This document shows positions 1 through 14,583 of a stretch of DNA of 64,000 nucleotides, one piece after another (position 1 is the first letter of the stretch; every line of letters starts with the position of its first letter). The translations under genes and the position numbers were made by a program. The DNA comes from Powellomyces hirtus. Lineage: Eukaryota; Chytridiomycota; Chytridiomycetes; Spizellomycetales; Powellomycetaceae. Location: NCBI GenBank assembly GCA_025526995.1, contig JAHLKG010000004.1:310001-374000 (forward strand), read 5' to 3'. The notes beneath the pieces were generated by a model. The model made no database searches, was not told the origin of the DNA, and was given only the letters and a program-made list of their open reading frames with translations.

Positions 1-391
1 CTTACCTGAGCAATCCCAGGGCCAACTCTCTTTTGAGAAAAGAGACCTCTTTCTCATCCATTATTCCATGCAATTCAATTCAATTCAATTCTTATTAGTG
101 CTTTGGCTTGGTGATGCTCTCGCTCTCTCTTTGCTCACACACGCAAACCCGACAAACAACCAACCCTCGCCTCACCATGATCCCCCCCTTCCCCTCCCCA
201 CCTTCTTTCTCCTCACGCCTCGCTCCCTCTTCTCTCAACAATAAACACACAATTTCACCCTGCTGCTTCTGACAGTCCTTATTCCCCGCTATTCCCTACA
301 CACATACACACTCTCCCACAACCCTCATTCCCTCCTCTCTAGCACCTCTCGTCTGCTCCCCCTCCGCGCCCATTCACTGCTTGGAACCCAA
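1..391. other. 5' flank of the PHD gene, no gene seen
   Basis: Pyrimidine-rich, low-complexity sequence with a short (CAATT)n run near 71-91. No convincing coding segment on either strand. It probably holds the promoter and 5' leader of the PHD-finger gene starting at 392. Confidence 0.5.
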
Positions 392-2311
392 ATGTTGCAC
401 GACACGGGTGAGTCTTTTCCTCCTCTTCTTTCACCTCCACTCACCCACCCCACACTCTCCACCGTCGACTCCTCAAAGTGCCTGGCGGCCCACGACTCAA
501 GCTGTCTTCTCTTTACAGATATGCGAGCAGGCCGAGGCTCGGCTCTGCCGACACCACTGTTTGCCCTCAATGACCCAGCGCCAGACACCGAAGACGAAGA
601 CGAGATAACCCGCTGTATCTGCGGTCGTGTTGGTGAGTATACTCGGCTGTTATTTCTCCTCTGCCAGCCGATGGGGACCCGTGCGTCCTATCATATGGAA
701 GTTGCTAACCTGGCGTATCACTTTTTCTAGAGTCATTCGGCGTCATGGTGCAATGCGAAACCTGCTTCGTGTGGCAGCATTGCGAGTGTATGAACATGAA
801 CCCGAAAAAGCTCCCAAAGAACTACTACTGTGAGGAGTGCAAGCCCGACGGCCACTCCCTTTACATGTGAGCACATTCTTGCCCTGAAACCGCTCACTGG
901 TCGCGCTTACTGACTCGTCGTGCGTGTCGCTGCTAGGCACCTGGCACCACAAAAAACAACAACCCGCACCAGAGAACTGGCTGCCAACGCCGCAGCCAGA
1001 AATAACGGCAAAAAGCGTAGCACAATGAACAGCCGCGAGGCAGCTCAGTCATATACCGAATTGCTCATGCTTAAGCCTGGCACTACTAGTCGAACAGCCG
1101 CGTCGGCGGCTATTGGCTCTACTGAAACATACGAAATGCATATGGAAACAGAAGTACAATCGCCGCGGAGACGAGGTTCTCAAGACGATTCGGCGATGGG
1201 CCGCGCCATGAGACGATTCTCGGGAAGTAGCAAACCCGACCAAAAGTCAGAGAAGAAAGATTATAGTACGTAATCTTCGCCTTACATTCGTGGGGTTTTC
1301 TCAACAGCAGTAGCTCACCAGTGTTTGCGTCTTTTTGTTTTCTCAGCAATCGACCGGAAAATGATGGAAATCGATACATCAAATATCATCAATCCTAATC
1401 AGGACAACAAACCACCAAAAAGAAAACGTCGCTCAAGTGCGACCGAAACATCCGACCCTCCGGAGCATGACCGTGCAAGCAAGCGCCGTATGGATACCCT
1501 TGAGAACCCGAACAACCATGTCGGAGTCAATAACACAAAGCGAGAGAGTTTTTCTCAGGCAGAGGATAGTACACGGCCATCTCTTCGCCGTGAAGCGACC
1601 GAGGAAGACCCGCTCTCGCCACGGCTTCCAGATTCCCAAAAGACGAGGAAGAAATCGGACAACTCTCGCAAAGCTTCCAATCAGTCCAATTCTCGTGGTG
1701 GCAGGAGTACTCGGGCGCCAAGACAATCACAATCATCAGGCACGTCGCGAAGTAAAAATAATTCACAGCCGATCGTCACTTCAAACTCGGCTACAACGGT
1801 CGAGGAAGCGCCCGAGGAACACCCTGTCAAGACCAGGATTCCGCACGCAAAATCTTCGCTCGGCGAAATGAACAAGCGAGTGAAGCAGTTGTCAGACTAT
1901 ATCACTCGCCTGCAAGTATCGATGGCGGCGGCCGAACCGTGTGTCAAACTGACGTCTCCCTCGCCGTCGGCATCTATCCCCGATGATTGCCCGAGTGGAC
2001 TGGACAGCTCATCGGATACGCGCACATCTTCTCAAAACAAATTCAATATGACGCCTGTGAAGACTGAACGCCACCCGCCAATGGATACGACGACGATGAC
2101 ATCTACGAGAATTTTCAATCTAGCCATACTCACACCTGGCGGCCAGATGATGACGGGAGCCGTTACGACATCACCAACGGGATCAGAGCCTGCTGTTTGT
2201 TCACCGCAGACACCGGCCAGAGCGGAAACGTCATTTGAGATGCTGGATCGTCTCAATTTGTCGCTCATCCGTTTCCAGGAGCGATTTGGCTCTCTCAACA
2301 CCAAAAGATGA
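392..2311 (+). CDS. PHD-finger protein, Cti6-like
   Basis: Five exons (392-407, 519-632, 731-866, 937-1265, 1347-2311) join in frame to 519 aa. A single PHD finger lies at about residues 36-80, with ligand order C4-H-C3: CIC near the start, QCETCFVWQHCEC in the middle and YYCEEC at the end. It follows an acidic stretch (EDEDE). PHD fingers of this type read histone H3 tails, and the CICG...WQH..C layout with an early acidic leader resembles Cti6 of the Rpd3L deacetylase complex; the Cti6 assignment is inference. The rest is basic, Ser/Thr-rich and apparently disordered, with KRKRR-type nuclear localisation patches near the start of exon 5 and a possible short coiled coil about 185 residues into exon 5 (LGEMNKRVKQLSDYITRLQ). 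The start at 392 gives a 16-nt first exon spliced into the second with GTGAGT/CAG borders. A start at the ATG at 521 would lose only six residues. Confidence 0.82.
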
Positions 2312-3246
2312 CGTGCCATAGTTTTACCTCTCTGCCTCCCCCGCCATCCCATCATTTGTTTCTTCCCATCACGCATACCTCCATACCCTCACACACCGTC
2401 GCACACTACAAATCAACATTCTGTCAATTGCTGGCATTTTCAGCGTCTGTATCTTTAAGTTTTCTATTTTTTTTGCATCCTGTTGCGTTGCGTTCAGGGT
2501 GATTTTGTCACATGCCGTACCATCCGCCGACCACTCGAGCTGTAGATAGACTCCTTTGTAATCTATTTAGTTTGAGGCGTCTCAGGATGGCACAGTCATA
2601 CTCCCGTTATCTAAACACGTGGACAGCGATTTGGTCAGCCGAAGCGATCGGAGTTGTACTTTTTTTGATTGTTGTCGCTCCCGAGCAACTGGGCAACTTG
2701 AAGAGAGATGAAGCGCACAAACTCCGCAGGCTTTCCTAACGCGATCCCCTAAGGATCCTTCATTTATCAACCGGATGTGTCTGTTGATGACTCACCAACG
2801 CAAAGTCCGCTCGACCTCTTGTATGACTGTGCCGCTCCTCGACCCTCAACTATCTGCGGCGCAGCACCAACATCTCACACTCGGCGTATGTCACTTTTCC
2901 CAAGTGTCCTCCCTCTGTCCTTCACCGGTCATGTCTCCCCGTTGCTCCGCTGTGTGATGCAAACCACAGAGAACTCTTATTTTTTCAACCTCCGCTCCAG
3001 TAGGCCCTCGCTGTGCCTGCCTGCCCCTTTGAGAGATATAGACCTCCTCCCAGCTATCCCCCTCCCTGTCTCCCTTGTTTCCTCTTCACTTCCCTCCCAC
3101 CAGTGACGAAAGTGGATTCCTCACATCTTCTAAAATTAACATCTGTGCGATAAAAGTGTACTCTAGTACACCCACATCACATTGCTCGAGTCCTCCCTAC
3201 GCACAATCTCTCACAACTGTAATCAAGGAATATTCATAATCCGATC
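2312..3246. other. Intergenic, 3' flank and Argonaute promoter
   Basis: Pyrimidine-rich sequence between two genes on the same strand. Short open stretches here lack coding character. Nothing recognisable beyond presumed UTRs and the Argonaute promoter. Confidence 0.5.
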
Positions 3247-6200
3247 ATGTCTGTAATTCCCGCTAAATTGACCGAACTCCCCATGCGCCCCCCGCCTGGG
3301 AAGGAAGGCAGGGCGATCAAGGTTAGATGCAACATCTTTCCGCTTAGGTATGTGGTTGTGTGTGGGTGTGATGCGAGGCGGTGTATGGACAGAGCTGTTT
3401 TCGACAGCTGCTTTGGACAGCCGTTAAGTTGCGAGTGTGATGTCCAGTTTTGATGTTGCAGTCTTTGATTGGGTGCGCTGACATCTGAGCAAGACTCGTT
3501 GATGTCAGCCTCGCTGTTTAAAGAGGCTACTGATCATTGGTCGGCACAGTTAAATCTGCGCCCGGATCCACTGAGATGTGGAGGATTGCAAAATCATAGT
3601 TTCTACATTTTACAAGTCACCACTAGTGCTCATTATCTGTTCTTCCGTCTATTAGGATCGCAGCCGAGACCATCGCATATCAATACGATGTAGTCATGCT
3701 TCCGGACGTTCCTGCTCTCTACAAGCGAGCCTGGCGTCTTGCAGAGCCGCTGTTCCGGGACGGTAACAAGCGGGCCTACATGGCTTTTGACGGAAAGAAA
3801 AATGCCTTCTCAACTGCCCAAATCGACCAAACAACCGTCAAGGTTGCCGTCGACAAGGACATGGAGGAGTACTATCCTGTCTTGGGCGGCGGCGGCAATA
3901 CCTCAGCCAGTGGCAGTACCGGCAGCCTTGCTGCTGCTAGTGGTAGTGCCGCCGCCCCACTCTATGGTAGCGGCGGTGCTCCCATCGGTTCCGGCCGTGG
4001 CGGCCGTGGTGGTCGCGGAGGTGTTCGAGGTGGTGGTGCGCCCGTTGGACGTCCTAGCACGGCCAGCCAGGAGCCTCTCCCGAGCCAGGTCTCGGGCGGG
4101 AAATCGGCCATTAGGGCCGTCACCTCGCGAAGTGAGGAAGTCACGATAACCGTCAAGCAGGTTAGTACACCGGAACTTCTGCTCGTGTTGTGATACTCTG
4201 TGTTCGTTCGCATCTAATCTGGTACATTTGTTTTCCTTAATGTCTCATAGGTGGCAAAAGTTGACTTCCACTCCCTGATGCTTTTCATGTCCAAGCGTGG
4301 ACCCGAAAACGAGACGGCTCTTCACGCCGCAACTGCCCTGAGCACGGTGCTGCGCCACGTGCCCGGCATGACCTTTGTCACCGCTGGTGCCAACTTCTAC
4401 AGTCCCGAGGACCGTACCCACATCTCGGGCGGACTCGAAATCTGGCGTGGTTACCACCAGAGCATCCGCGTCATGATGGCGGGTCACCTCGGCGTTAACG
4501 TTGACGTTGCCGCTACGGTGTTCCGTCAGGGTGGTGTATCCCTCCTCGACCTTGCCAAGAACGCTCTTCGAGTCAGGGACATTTCGGAACTGGCCAGGAT
4601 TCCACCCGCGGCTCTCCGTGGCCGCCTTAACTCGGAATTCAAGGGCGCGAACGTGGTCACCACTCACCGTGCTGATATGAAGCAAAGGTTCAACATTGGA
4701 ACCATTTCGAGAGAATCCGCCGACAGCTGCATGTTTGAGTTCAAGGGAAAGAAGGTCTCGGTTGCCGAGTACTTTATGAGTCAGTACAATATCAAGATCA
4801 ACTACCCGTTCTTGCCCCTCGTTCTGAAGGTAATGCGCAACACATCCTCTATCTATCCTTGTATAGTGTTTCGACAACTAACATCCTTGTCCTGCGTTAG
4901 GCTAACGGTAAATCGGCGTTCCCGATGGAGTTCTTGACCATGACTCCCTCGCAACGATTCAAGAAAAAGCTCAACGGGGACCAGACCTCGGATATGATCC
5001 GCGCAACCGTGCAGCGCCCGTCGGACCGCGAGAAGAAGATCTCCACTGCCGTGACGCATACCCTGAAATACCAGAACAACGACCATCTCAAATCGTTTGG
5101 CATCTCCGTCGACCCGCAGCCCATGGTCGTCAACGCGCGCATTCTCAATGCCCCGAGCGTTGTCTTCGGAAACAACCAGAGCATGAAGGGCACCGATGGA
5201 TTCTGGAAACTCGGCAAATCGCTCGCTAAACCCAGCAAAATCAACTCGTATGCGTTTGCCTTCTTTGCTCAGGTGTCGGACAAGGACGCCCGCGAAATCA
5301 CCAAGCAGCTCTTGCACACGTTCAGACAGACGGGTATCTTGTTTGCGAGCACCGCCGAATGCCCTATTCGGATCCAGAACCCCGAACTGTCCGCCAATGT
5401 CCGCAAGACCCTTCATGCCCTGGCCACGGAAGCTACCAAGGTCTACAACTCGCGCTGCCAGATTCTTTTCTGCATTGCTCCCAAGGGTATCAAGATTGAC
5501 GGCGGGAGCCGCGTACTCTACGAAGAAACAAAGCGTATTACTCTCACTGAAATGGACGTCCTTTCCCAATGCATGGACTACGCCAAGGTCCGTCTTGAGC
5601 GTCTCAGTCCCAAATACTCGGAAAATGTGGCCCTCAAGGTCAACGTCAAGATGGGCGGCGCGACCAACTTTGTTGACCGTCTTCCCATGATGGACAAACC
5701 GACCTTGATCTGCGGTGCCGACGTCACCCACGCCCACGCCGGGTCCGCCGCACCCTCCGTCGCCGCGGTCGTGACATCCACCGACAACAAGGCCACAAAG
5801 TATCGAACCTTCCTCTCCTCGCAACCCTCCCGCGTGGAAATCATTCAGGACATGGAGCGCATCATGGGTGACGCCGTCGACGCGTTCCGTCTCAATCAGA
5901 AGGTCTGGCCTCAGCGAGTCATCTTCTTCAGAGACGGCGTCTCGTCTGGACAGTTCCGAGAAGTTCGCGAGACGGAAATTGCTGCCATCAAGCGCGCATT
6001 TGCTAAACGCAAGCTCGATGCTACCCAGTTGACGTTTGTCATTGTTCAAAAACGACATCACATCAGATTGTTTCCAAATGATAACAACCAGGACAAGTCG
6101 GGCAACTGCTTGCCGGGAACCACGGTAAGCATCACAATTACACATTTGTTATATCGTTCAAGCAAGTACTAATGGATTCTTTCATTTTCTTTAATGCAGA

Positions 6201-6639
6201 TTGACACGACAATCACACACCCGACTGAATACAACTTCATCATTCAGTCCCACGCCGGACTGCAAGGCACATCGCGCCCAACCCTCTACCACGTCATCCA
6301 CGACGAAATCAAGATGGGCTCAGACCAGATGCAGCAGCTGTGCTACAATCTCTGCTTCCTTTCCGAACGCGCAACTAGAAGCATCAACATGGTTGCACCT
6401 GCTTACCGGGCACATTTGGCTGCTTATTGTAAGTTGTCGGGACAACCCGTTGAATGGCGCCATTGTTTTGGCGATATAAGCGACTTATCCCTCTCTCCTT
6501 TTTAGATGGCCGTATGTTCCTCGAGGGAGATTTCGGATCCGACGCTGCCTCCGCACTGTCGGGTACCTCCCAAGAAATTCCTGTCGGCCTCCGCAAAGTC
6601 ATGCCGCTCATGGACCAGCACACTATGTACTACATGTAA
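3247..6639 (+). CDS. AGO: Argonaute, predicted slicer-competent
   Basis: Six exons (3247-3347, 3656-4160, 4251-4829, 4901-6124, 6200-6428, 6506-6639) join in frame to 923 aa. The order N, L1, PAZ, L2, MID, PIWI can be followed: VFDGKKN-like AFDGKKNAF in the N domain, GGLEIWRGYHQSIR entering PAZ, and PIWI from about residue 600. The catalytic tetrad is complete: D669 (GADVTHA), glutamate finger E708 (VEIIQDME), D740 (FRDGVSSGQF) and H875 (AYRAHLAAY), so guide-directed RNA cleavage is expected. The protein ends ...TMYYM, the usual Argonaute C-terminus. Between the N-domain strands, roughly residues 112-185 form a Gly/Ser/Ala-rich insertion with an RGG box (residues 148-159) where animal Argonautes have a short loop. 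Role: guide-RNA binding and silencing in the cytoplasm or nucleus. No Dicer or RdRP gene lies in the window. Confidence 0.95.
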
Positions 6640-7544
6640 ACGCGGCTGTTCCTTCCGTTCCACCCTACCCCCCCACACCCACACACCATCCTATTCACTG
6701 CTCAACACCTCGCATGGTTTGATTTTGGCTTTCCTCTGTTCTCCTTCGCCCCTTTCCTTTTTCTTTTTTCTGTATCCTGCCCTTGTCTGGATTTTCGTTT
6801 CTGTAATCGTTTGGAACCCTGTCAGAGTTTCGTCTTTATGAGGAGTGGGATTTGGTTGTGTCCTTTTTTTCTTGAATTGTGACTGTGTTCGCTTGATTCT
6901 TTGTTTAAGCTTCTGATAACATGTATTCGCTGTGGCTTCTGTGTTCCAACATCTTGGCCTTACACTTTTTCTTCTCACTTTTGCCATCAACACATTATCG
7001 GAAAGCTGTCAAAGTGGAAGACGCGCCGCGATCGGCGTTTGCTGACGTACTCGGACCCCCGCATGCGTGCACACACTCTTCTCCTGCCTTCCCTTTTCCG
7101 GGTTTCTTTTTTTTTCTTGGTCCCGTACGTCTTGTCTATCTCTTGTATTCTGCTTCAGCTTTGGGCAGCCACCCTCTTATACCGTCAAGCTGTGGCGACA
7201 TCTCTCGTGCCCTATTTTCCTAGGTAGGCGGTGATGAGTTACGAAACCAGCACACCATCCCTAATGCCTACCTTCCCAAATGCAGAGACTATCAGGAAGA
7301 CTTGAGCGCTTAGACATACAGGCCGGCACAATTATAGACGCATATTCGTTTCATTGCTTTTTCCGAGTGCTGTCTCTTGGACTGAATTGAGACGAGTGGC
7401 GAACTCCTCAAAGCCAATCCCAGACGTGGGCGGGCCGAGCACCCCCATCACCAGCGATAGTCGGGAATAGAAACCCTTGAAATTGACAGAGGCGGAAATT
7501 TGACTATTTTCCAGCGTCGACACACAGTTTTTCTGTACCGCGCC
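6640..7544. other. Intergenic, no gene seen
   Basis: T-rich 3' flank of Argonaute followed by the presumed promoter of the MST kinase. Open stretches on both strands are short and low-complexity. Confidence 0.5.
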
Positions 7545-9707
<2,163 letters not shown>

Positions 9708-10430
9708 GGGCGGGTGTGTCGCCCCGCGCGCTGTCGTACCTCCCGCAAGCCAGATCATTTCAGGGACTCATTTAGCGTCTCCACACATGAAATCACTCCC
9801 CTCTGGCCCGTCTGCTTCCCACCTCCTGCTCCTCCCCGTCTTGATTTGCTGCCCCCTTCTTTTCATTGTTGCGCTTCCTGTATATATTATATTTGGGATA
9901 GATATCCTATACCTCAAACCATCCAGCTGCCTCTCACGGGTGGGTGTTGCAATCATTTGCTCTTGACAGTATAGTATGCCAATTCAATTTTTCAATCAAG
10001 AACCAAATGCGAGTAAAGTATTAGTCTGAATCGTCTGTGTCTCAAAGATCGATGTATGACTTGCACCGCAGCGTCAGCATAATCACCAGTAGTGATGCAA
10101 ATGTACTTCGATGATCCCGAACTAAATTTCGTTCTGCAGATCACCCAACCGAATCGGTTTCTGGCGCCTTTGGGAAAGATTATTGCTACCACTTTACTGC
10201 AAGCACAACCTGGCAAATATCTCGGGATACACTGTTTTGATTCGATCAACGCAATTAAGCATTCAAGCTAGACAATGCCATTGCAAACAGAATATACTAC
10301 ATATAACAAAAGAAAAAGTCCCCGATGGCCACAGCTTATATATAGACGCATACAGTTCACCCATCTACCTTCTCCAACTCGCGTTCAAAAGTCCCAGGAA
10401 GTCCAGTGGTTTTTCTTCTACTATATCATT
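9708..10430. other. Convergent intergenic region
   Basis: 3' flanks of the MST kinase (+) and EXO1 (-). AT-richer than the neighbouring genes; no supported gene. Confidence 0.5.
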
Positions 10431-13327
10431 TTACCGCCGTGGCTGCTGGGTGAGTCTAGGTCTTCCAGCTCCCAACCGCTTCTTGATGCTGTCGGAAAAG
10501 GTCATCGGCTTCGATGGGATATTGCCGAACGCCGGGGCATCATAGCGGAATCTCGATGTCAGGGTCTTGAACTACCAATGCGTAAGGGGACAAATCAAAT
10601 GATGCACGGTAAGTACACGCGGCAAAAAGTAGGACTTACGGAGGTGACATCGTGCAGCGATGATGCTGGAGGCAGTGTGGGTAAGGAGGAGGTGCGAGAC
10701 AGGGAGAACGCGCGTCCAATCCCCTGGGCAATGGGTCCTTTCTGAAAAATGCGGGTGAGTGGGACGGCGCCGGACACTGAAATCGAGTGTTGACGGTCAT
10801 CATCACTACTGCTGTCCAGCTTTCGGGGAACTGGAGGTAGGGGTGGTGGTGCTGACGCTGGTCTCGCCGGCGACGACGGTGATGGAGGCCGCCCAGTCTT
10901 GAGGGCAGCGGCATAAGATCGCACGGTCTCCGATTCGCGCAATAGGTCATCTAGAGGTGCCAGCTGTTTCCGGCGCTTGGCGGACCCGCTCCCTTCCAGG
11001 AGATCGGGGCTTTCGGGGTCAGCACAGCAGGGTTCCGCCTCCGGGGGCGTCGTTGCTCGTGTTTTTATCAGAGAGGATGTGACACCCGTGAAGCAATGAC
11101 GCGCTTGCTTCGCCAAGTCTTTGAATGCAGTGAGACGCGAATCGCTGGCTTCTTTGTCTTCAAGAGGTCGCTTTCGACCAAGTGGGGAAGAGGGTTGTGG
11201 GTTGCCGAGCTGGGGTGGTGCTGCCGAGGAATCTTCTTGTTGACTGATCCCCACTCCCTGAGACGTGCACAGCGGCGGTAACGATTCCTGCGAGTGCTCT
11301 ACTGGTGATGGGACCATGGCTTGCGAGCTTAACTTGGCAGCAGTATCCTTGCACGCACCAGCTGCAATTGGCGTCTCTGTCGCGCACTTTGGCGCAAAGA
11401 ACGCAGATACCGACGGTGTCGTCCTTCGCAAAGCACCCGTACTATGACCCCTCGTCATCGGCGTCGACGGTCGTCGCGAATCAAGTTGCAGCATGCGGGT
11501 CGGTGTCACGTTCGGTGACACCTGCGAGAGGGGGGCAGAATGCGTCGGTATGAATGAGGGAAACAGTTTTGATTTCTTAACTGGTGGAGGAACAGGGAAC
11601 TGTGCCGGAGCCGTGTTTTCTTTGCACATGTCCGCCGGATGTGAGAGGGATAATCTTCGTGTTGCTGAGAAGGAGCAGGTGGTTGTGGTGTTGCATGTGG
11701 TCGTGACGGTGGAAAGGACATGTGGTTTCGCGTCGAGCGTGTTCAGGAAAGGCAGTTTGGAGTTCGGGTCCAGCAAGCCATCCGCGATGCCTTTCGCCAG
11801 ATGCGGGGCGATATCGCTGTATCATTTAGTTCATATCTTAGTCTCATCGTCCTCACATACGCATACGAGTTAACGGTAGACAAGCAGTGTGCACTCACGG
11901 GCCAAGAAAGTCCATCATCGTAGACTCAGCGCTCAGGTCATTTGAGAGCGGCGTGAGGTGCACAAGCTCACCGGTGCGGGGATCATAGACCCGTTGGTGG
12001 AGGAACGTGAGCTCGGCCATGCGGAACATCTCCGCGTACCCATCAGGACATTTCGGGGCATTCACGGCGCGACCCCATTTCCAGTTTCGCATAACCTGAG
12101 CGAAACAGCAATTGAGAAATAAACATATATGCTTGACATCTGAAACGACGTAATCGAGGCTTGGGCATACCTCATCCGCGTACTTGTGTTTCAACAATGC
12201 ATGCGCTTTCTTGATCCCGATGCCGGATGGGGACTCGAGGTAGTCGCAGCCGGACAAGATGCACATTTGCCTAAATCGCCTGTGCGTCCATGATTCCATT
12301 CCACGAATCCCGCCAAAATCATCGATGTTGATTTCAACTGCATTACCGTCTTTCTCCAACTTGAATATCACCTAATCTCAGAATGTGGTGTTCAGAAATG
12401 ATCAAGGTTCCTCGCCGCGTGAGAACGGCAAGTTACCAACCTTCTCACATCCAAACACGAGCAGATCCGAGTCTTCAGTGATTGCAGCGTCCGCTAGCCC
12501 ATTCTTCACCAGGTATGCAATCTGAGCGTCTGCTTCATAAGGCGCCACAATGCATTCGATATTCTCTTTTCGAAGCACCTTCATGTCAGACATCACTTTA
12601 ATCCAGCTGCCCACGCGCCTGTGTTCATGGAAGTACTACTTCTTATACCTTGATCAGCTCTGCAGCCATGCGAGGCGTGACATCCACACATTGCTGAAAA
12701 CACTCGTACGCCTTGCTTTTCTGCCCGCTCCGCATGTATTGGTTGGCGAGCCGACGATTCTCTTCCCTTCGTCTAGATGGACAGGTGTGACTCATCAGCA
12801 ATGCCACTCAGAGATACTTTCCATTCGCGTTTCAAAACTGCCCCATAAATATAGGAAGACTAATCATACCTAGATCTGTATCGCTCCGTTGGGGCTTTCA
12901 TCGGAAGACTACCTATGTTGTCAAGGACGCGCTCAGCTAGCCGCATGTTTCTGCCAGACAACGTACATTCGCAGAAACTGTTGAGGACGAGCAGACATAC
13001 CTCCGTCGAACACCATGATGGGCTTGATATCGTGGTGGAGTAACATTTGGACCATTTTCATACAGTAGCCAACATATCTGTCGCGTGCAACAAGCCGAGG
13101 TCAGAGACACGTCGCACTGCCAACGCTCCTGCGGTTCTTCCCATACACAGCTACACAATTACGCACTTGGTCGTCGCCACCCCAGTCCCCAGCTCGACGG
13201 CGCATGTGAATGCTCCACGATGCAGCCAGACGTACGAGTCGACCGCGAGCGTCTGACCTCGGAATTTGTTAATGTGGACATTTTGTTGGATAGGTTTCAG
13301 AAAAGGCAGGAGTCCTTGGATCCCCAT
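10431..13327 (-). CDS. EXO1: Exonuclease 1 (XPG/FEN1 family)
   Basis: Nine exons read right to left from ATG 13327 to TAA 10431, about 753 aa. The start [13 protein letters not shown] is the conserved EXO1 N-terminus. XPG-N metal ligands are visible in AVDSYVWLH and MVFDGG. The XPG-I block has [13 protein letters not shown] and [11 protein letters not shown], and the helix-hairpin region has [16 protein letters not shown]. All acidic residues needed for two-metal 5'-3' exonuclease and flap activity are present. The C-terminal half (about residue 330 on) is Ser/Pro-rich and disordered, as in other EXO1 proteins, and ends in a small basic exon (10431-10571). Role: nuclear mismatch repair, DNA-end resection and recombination. 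Length fits the family (yeast about 700, human about 850). One join (5' end of the exon carrying VLRKENIEC) was chosen to keep the conserved ELIK-VLR continuity. Confidence 0.93.
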
Positions 13328-14583
13328 CTCGCTGTGCCTGGCCTAGTAGCGTTTCGAGTTATATGTCCCCCGCTCTTCTTCAGGACTCTATTGGAGCTAG
13401 TGTGAATTTAGTGATGGGGACATTTCACGAAGTGGGAAAACGACACGACGCGTCAGGACATGTCCGAACGGCTCGCTCTTTGACGCACTCCAGCAGCGCA
13501 TGCCAGTTTGCAGATAACATTTCCGCACATATGCTCATGCGACCTACCAAGCTGCCTCAGGACGTTGAGGATTGGATGACAATACTCTCTCCTCTCCGTC
13601 TGGACTGCTTCCCCTCATCATTCTATGTCGAGAGGCAGGTCGAGAAATACAGTACCAAGCAGGCGTTGCTCGTTTGAGGCCTGAATCAAGGAACCAGGCA
13701 ATGACGGGGCAAAGCAGCTGCCCTCCAGGGGTAGCAGTGACCATGTAAATTGGTGGTTAGTATGAGGCGAATCGCTGGAATCATCGCGCTCATTACCGGC
13801 TGTACGCCGGTTGGCAGCGTTCTTTGGCAGACTGGTCATGAAAAATTACTTCTGTTTCCTCAAGGAAACCACGAGGTCCATGCGGAAAAGATGTGATTCT
13901 TGAGGTCTCCGGACACTCCCCGCCCCACAATAATGGTGAGACAACCGTCGAGCTGGCTACGATCACCGCTGCGCAGTGTCAATTCATGAAGTCAGTGCGC
14001 CTCGTTTCTGTGGAGACAAAGCAGTGATTCTTGCGGTGGCTAGGTCTGGAATCACCTCTGGAGCCTGTGGACTTCGTTGTTTTCCTCCTAGCCCAAAAAA
14101 CGACGACGACGACAGCAACGACGACAACACCGAAGACAACGCCAGTCTGAAGGTACAGTATGTAGCCGGGCAATCAGTTTTGTACACTGTCTCTTTCCTG
14201 ACTTCCCTACTATGCGCAGGCGACGACGACCACCACCATCTTAATAGACGTAACTGCAATAAAATGAGAGTTTGTCAATTAAACCTTTTCTTGGCAGCAT
14301 GTTGTTCCTTGACCGTTTTCAGATGTGTGTGTCATTTACGGGCACTAGTACTGTAACTCTGCAGTTCCCACAATTGTCGTGGTACTACAATAGTCAGGCG
14401 CAGCGGGGCTTAGCGGCTCACAGCGCAACTTCCAAGACCAAAAAAATTGACTATATTGGTCATTTACTACATTGGCCAGTCATAGTTTGCACCCACTCTT
14501 CCGAGGAGTCATAGGTTCAGCAAGCACCGGCATCGGCAGCACCACGCACTGGGGCGAATACTCACACACACACAACGCGGAGA
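13328..14583. other. Divergent promoter region, no gene seen
   Basis: About 1.25 kb between the EXO1 and MetAP1 starts. It contains a short imperfect GAC/AAC trinucleotide run near 14101-14135. No ORF has homology I recognise. Both promoters should lie here. Confidence 0.5.

Noticed and set aside
4853..6145. 430-residue open frame on the minus strand
   Set aside because: Antisense shadow of the long Argonaute PIWI exon.
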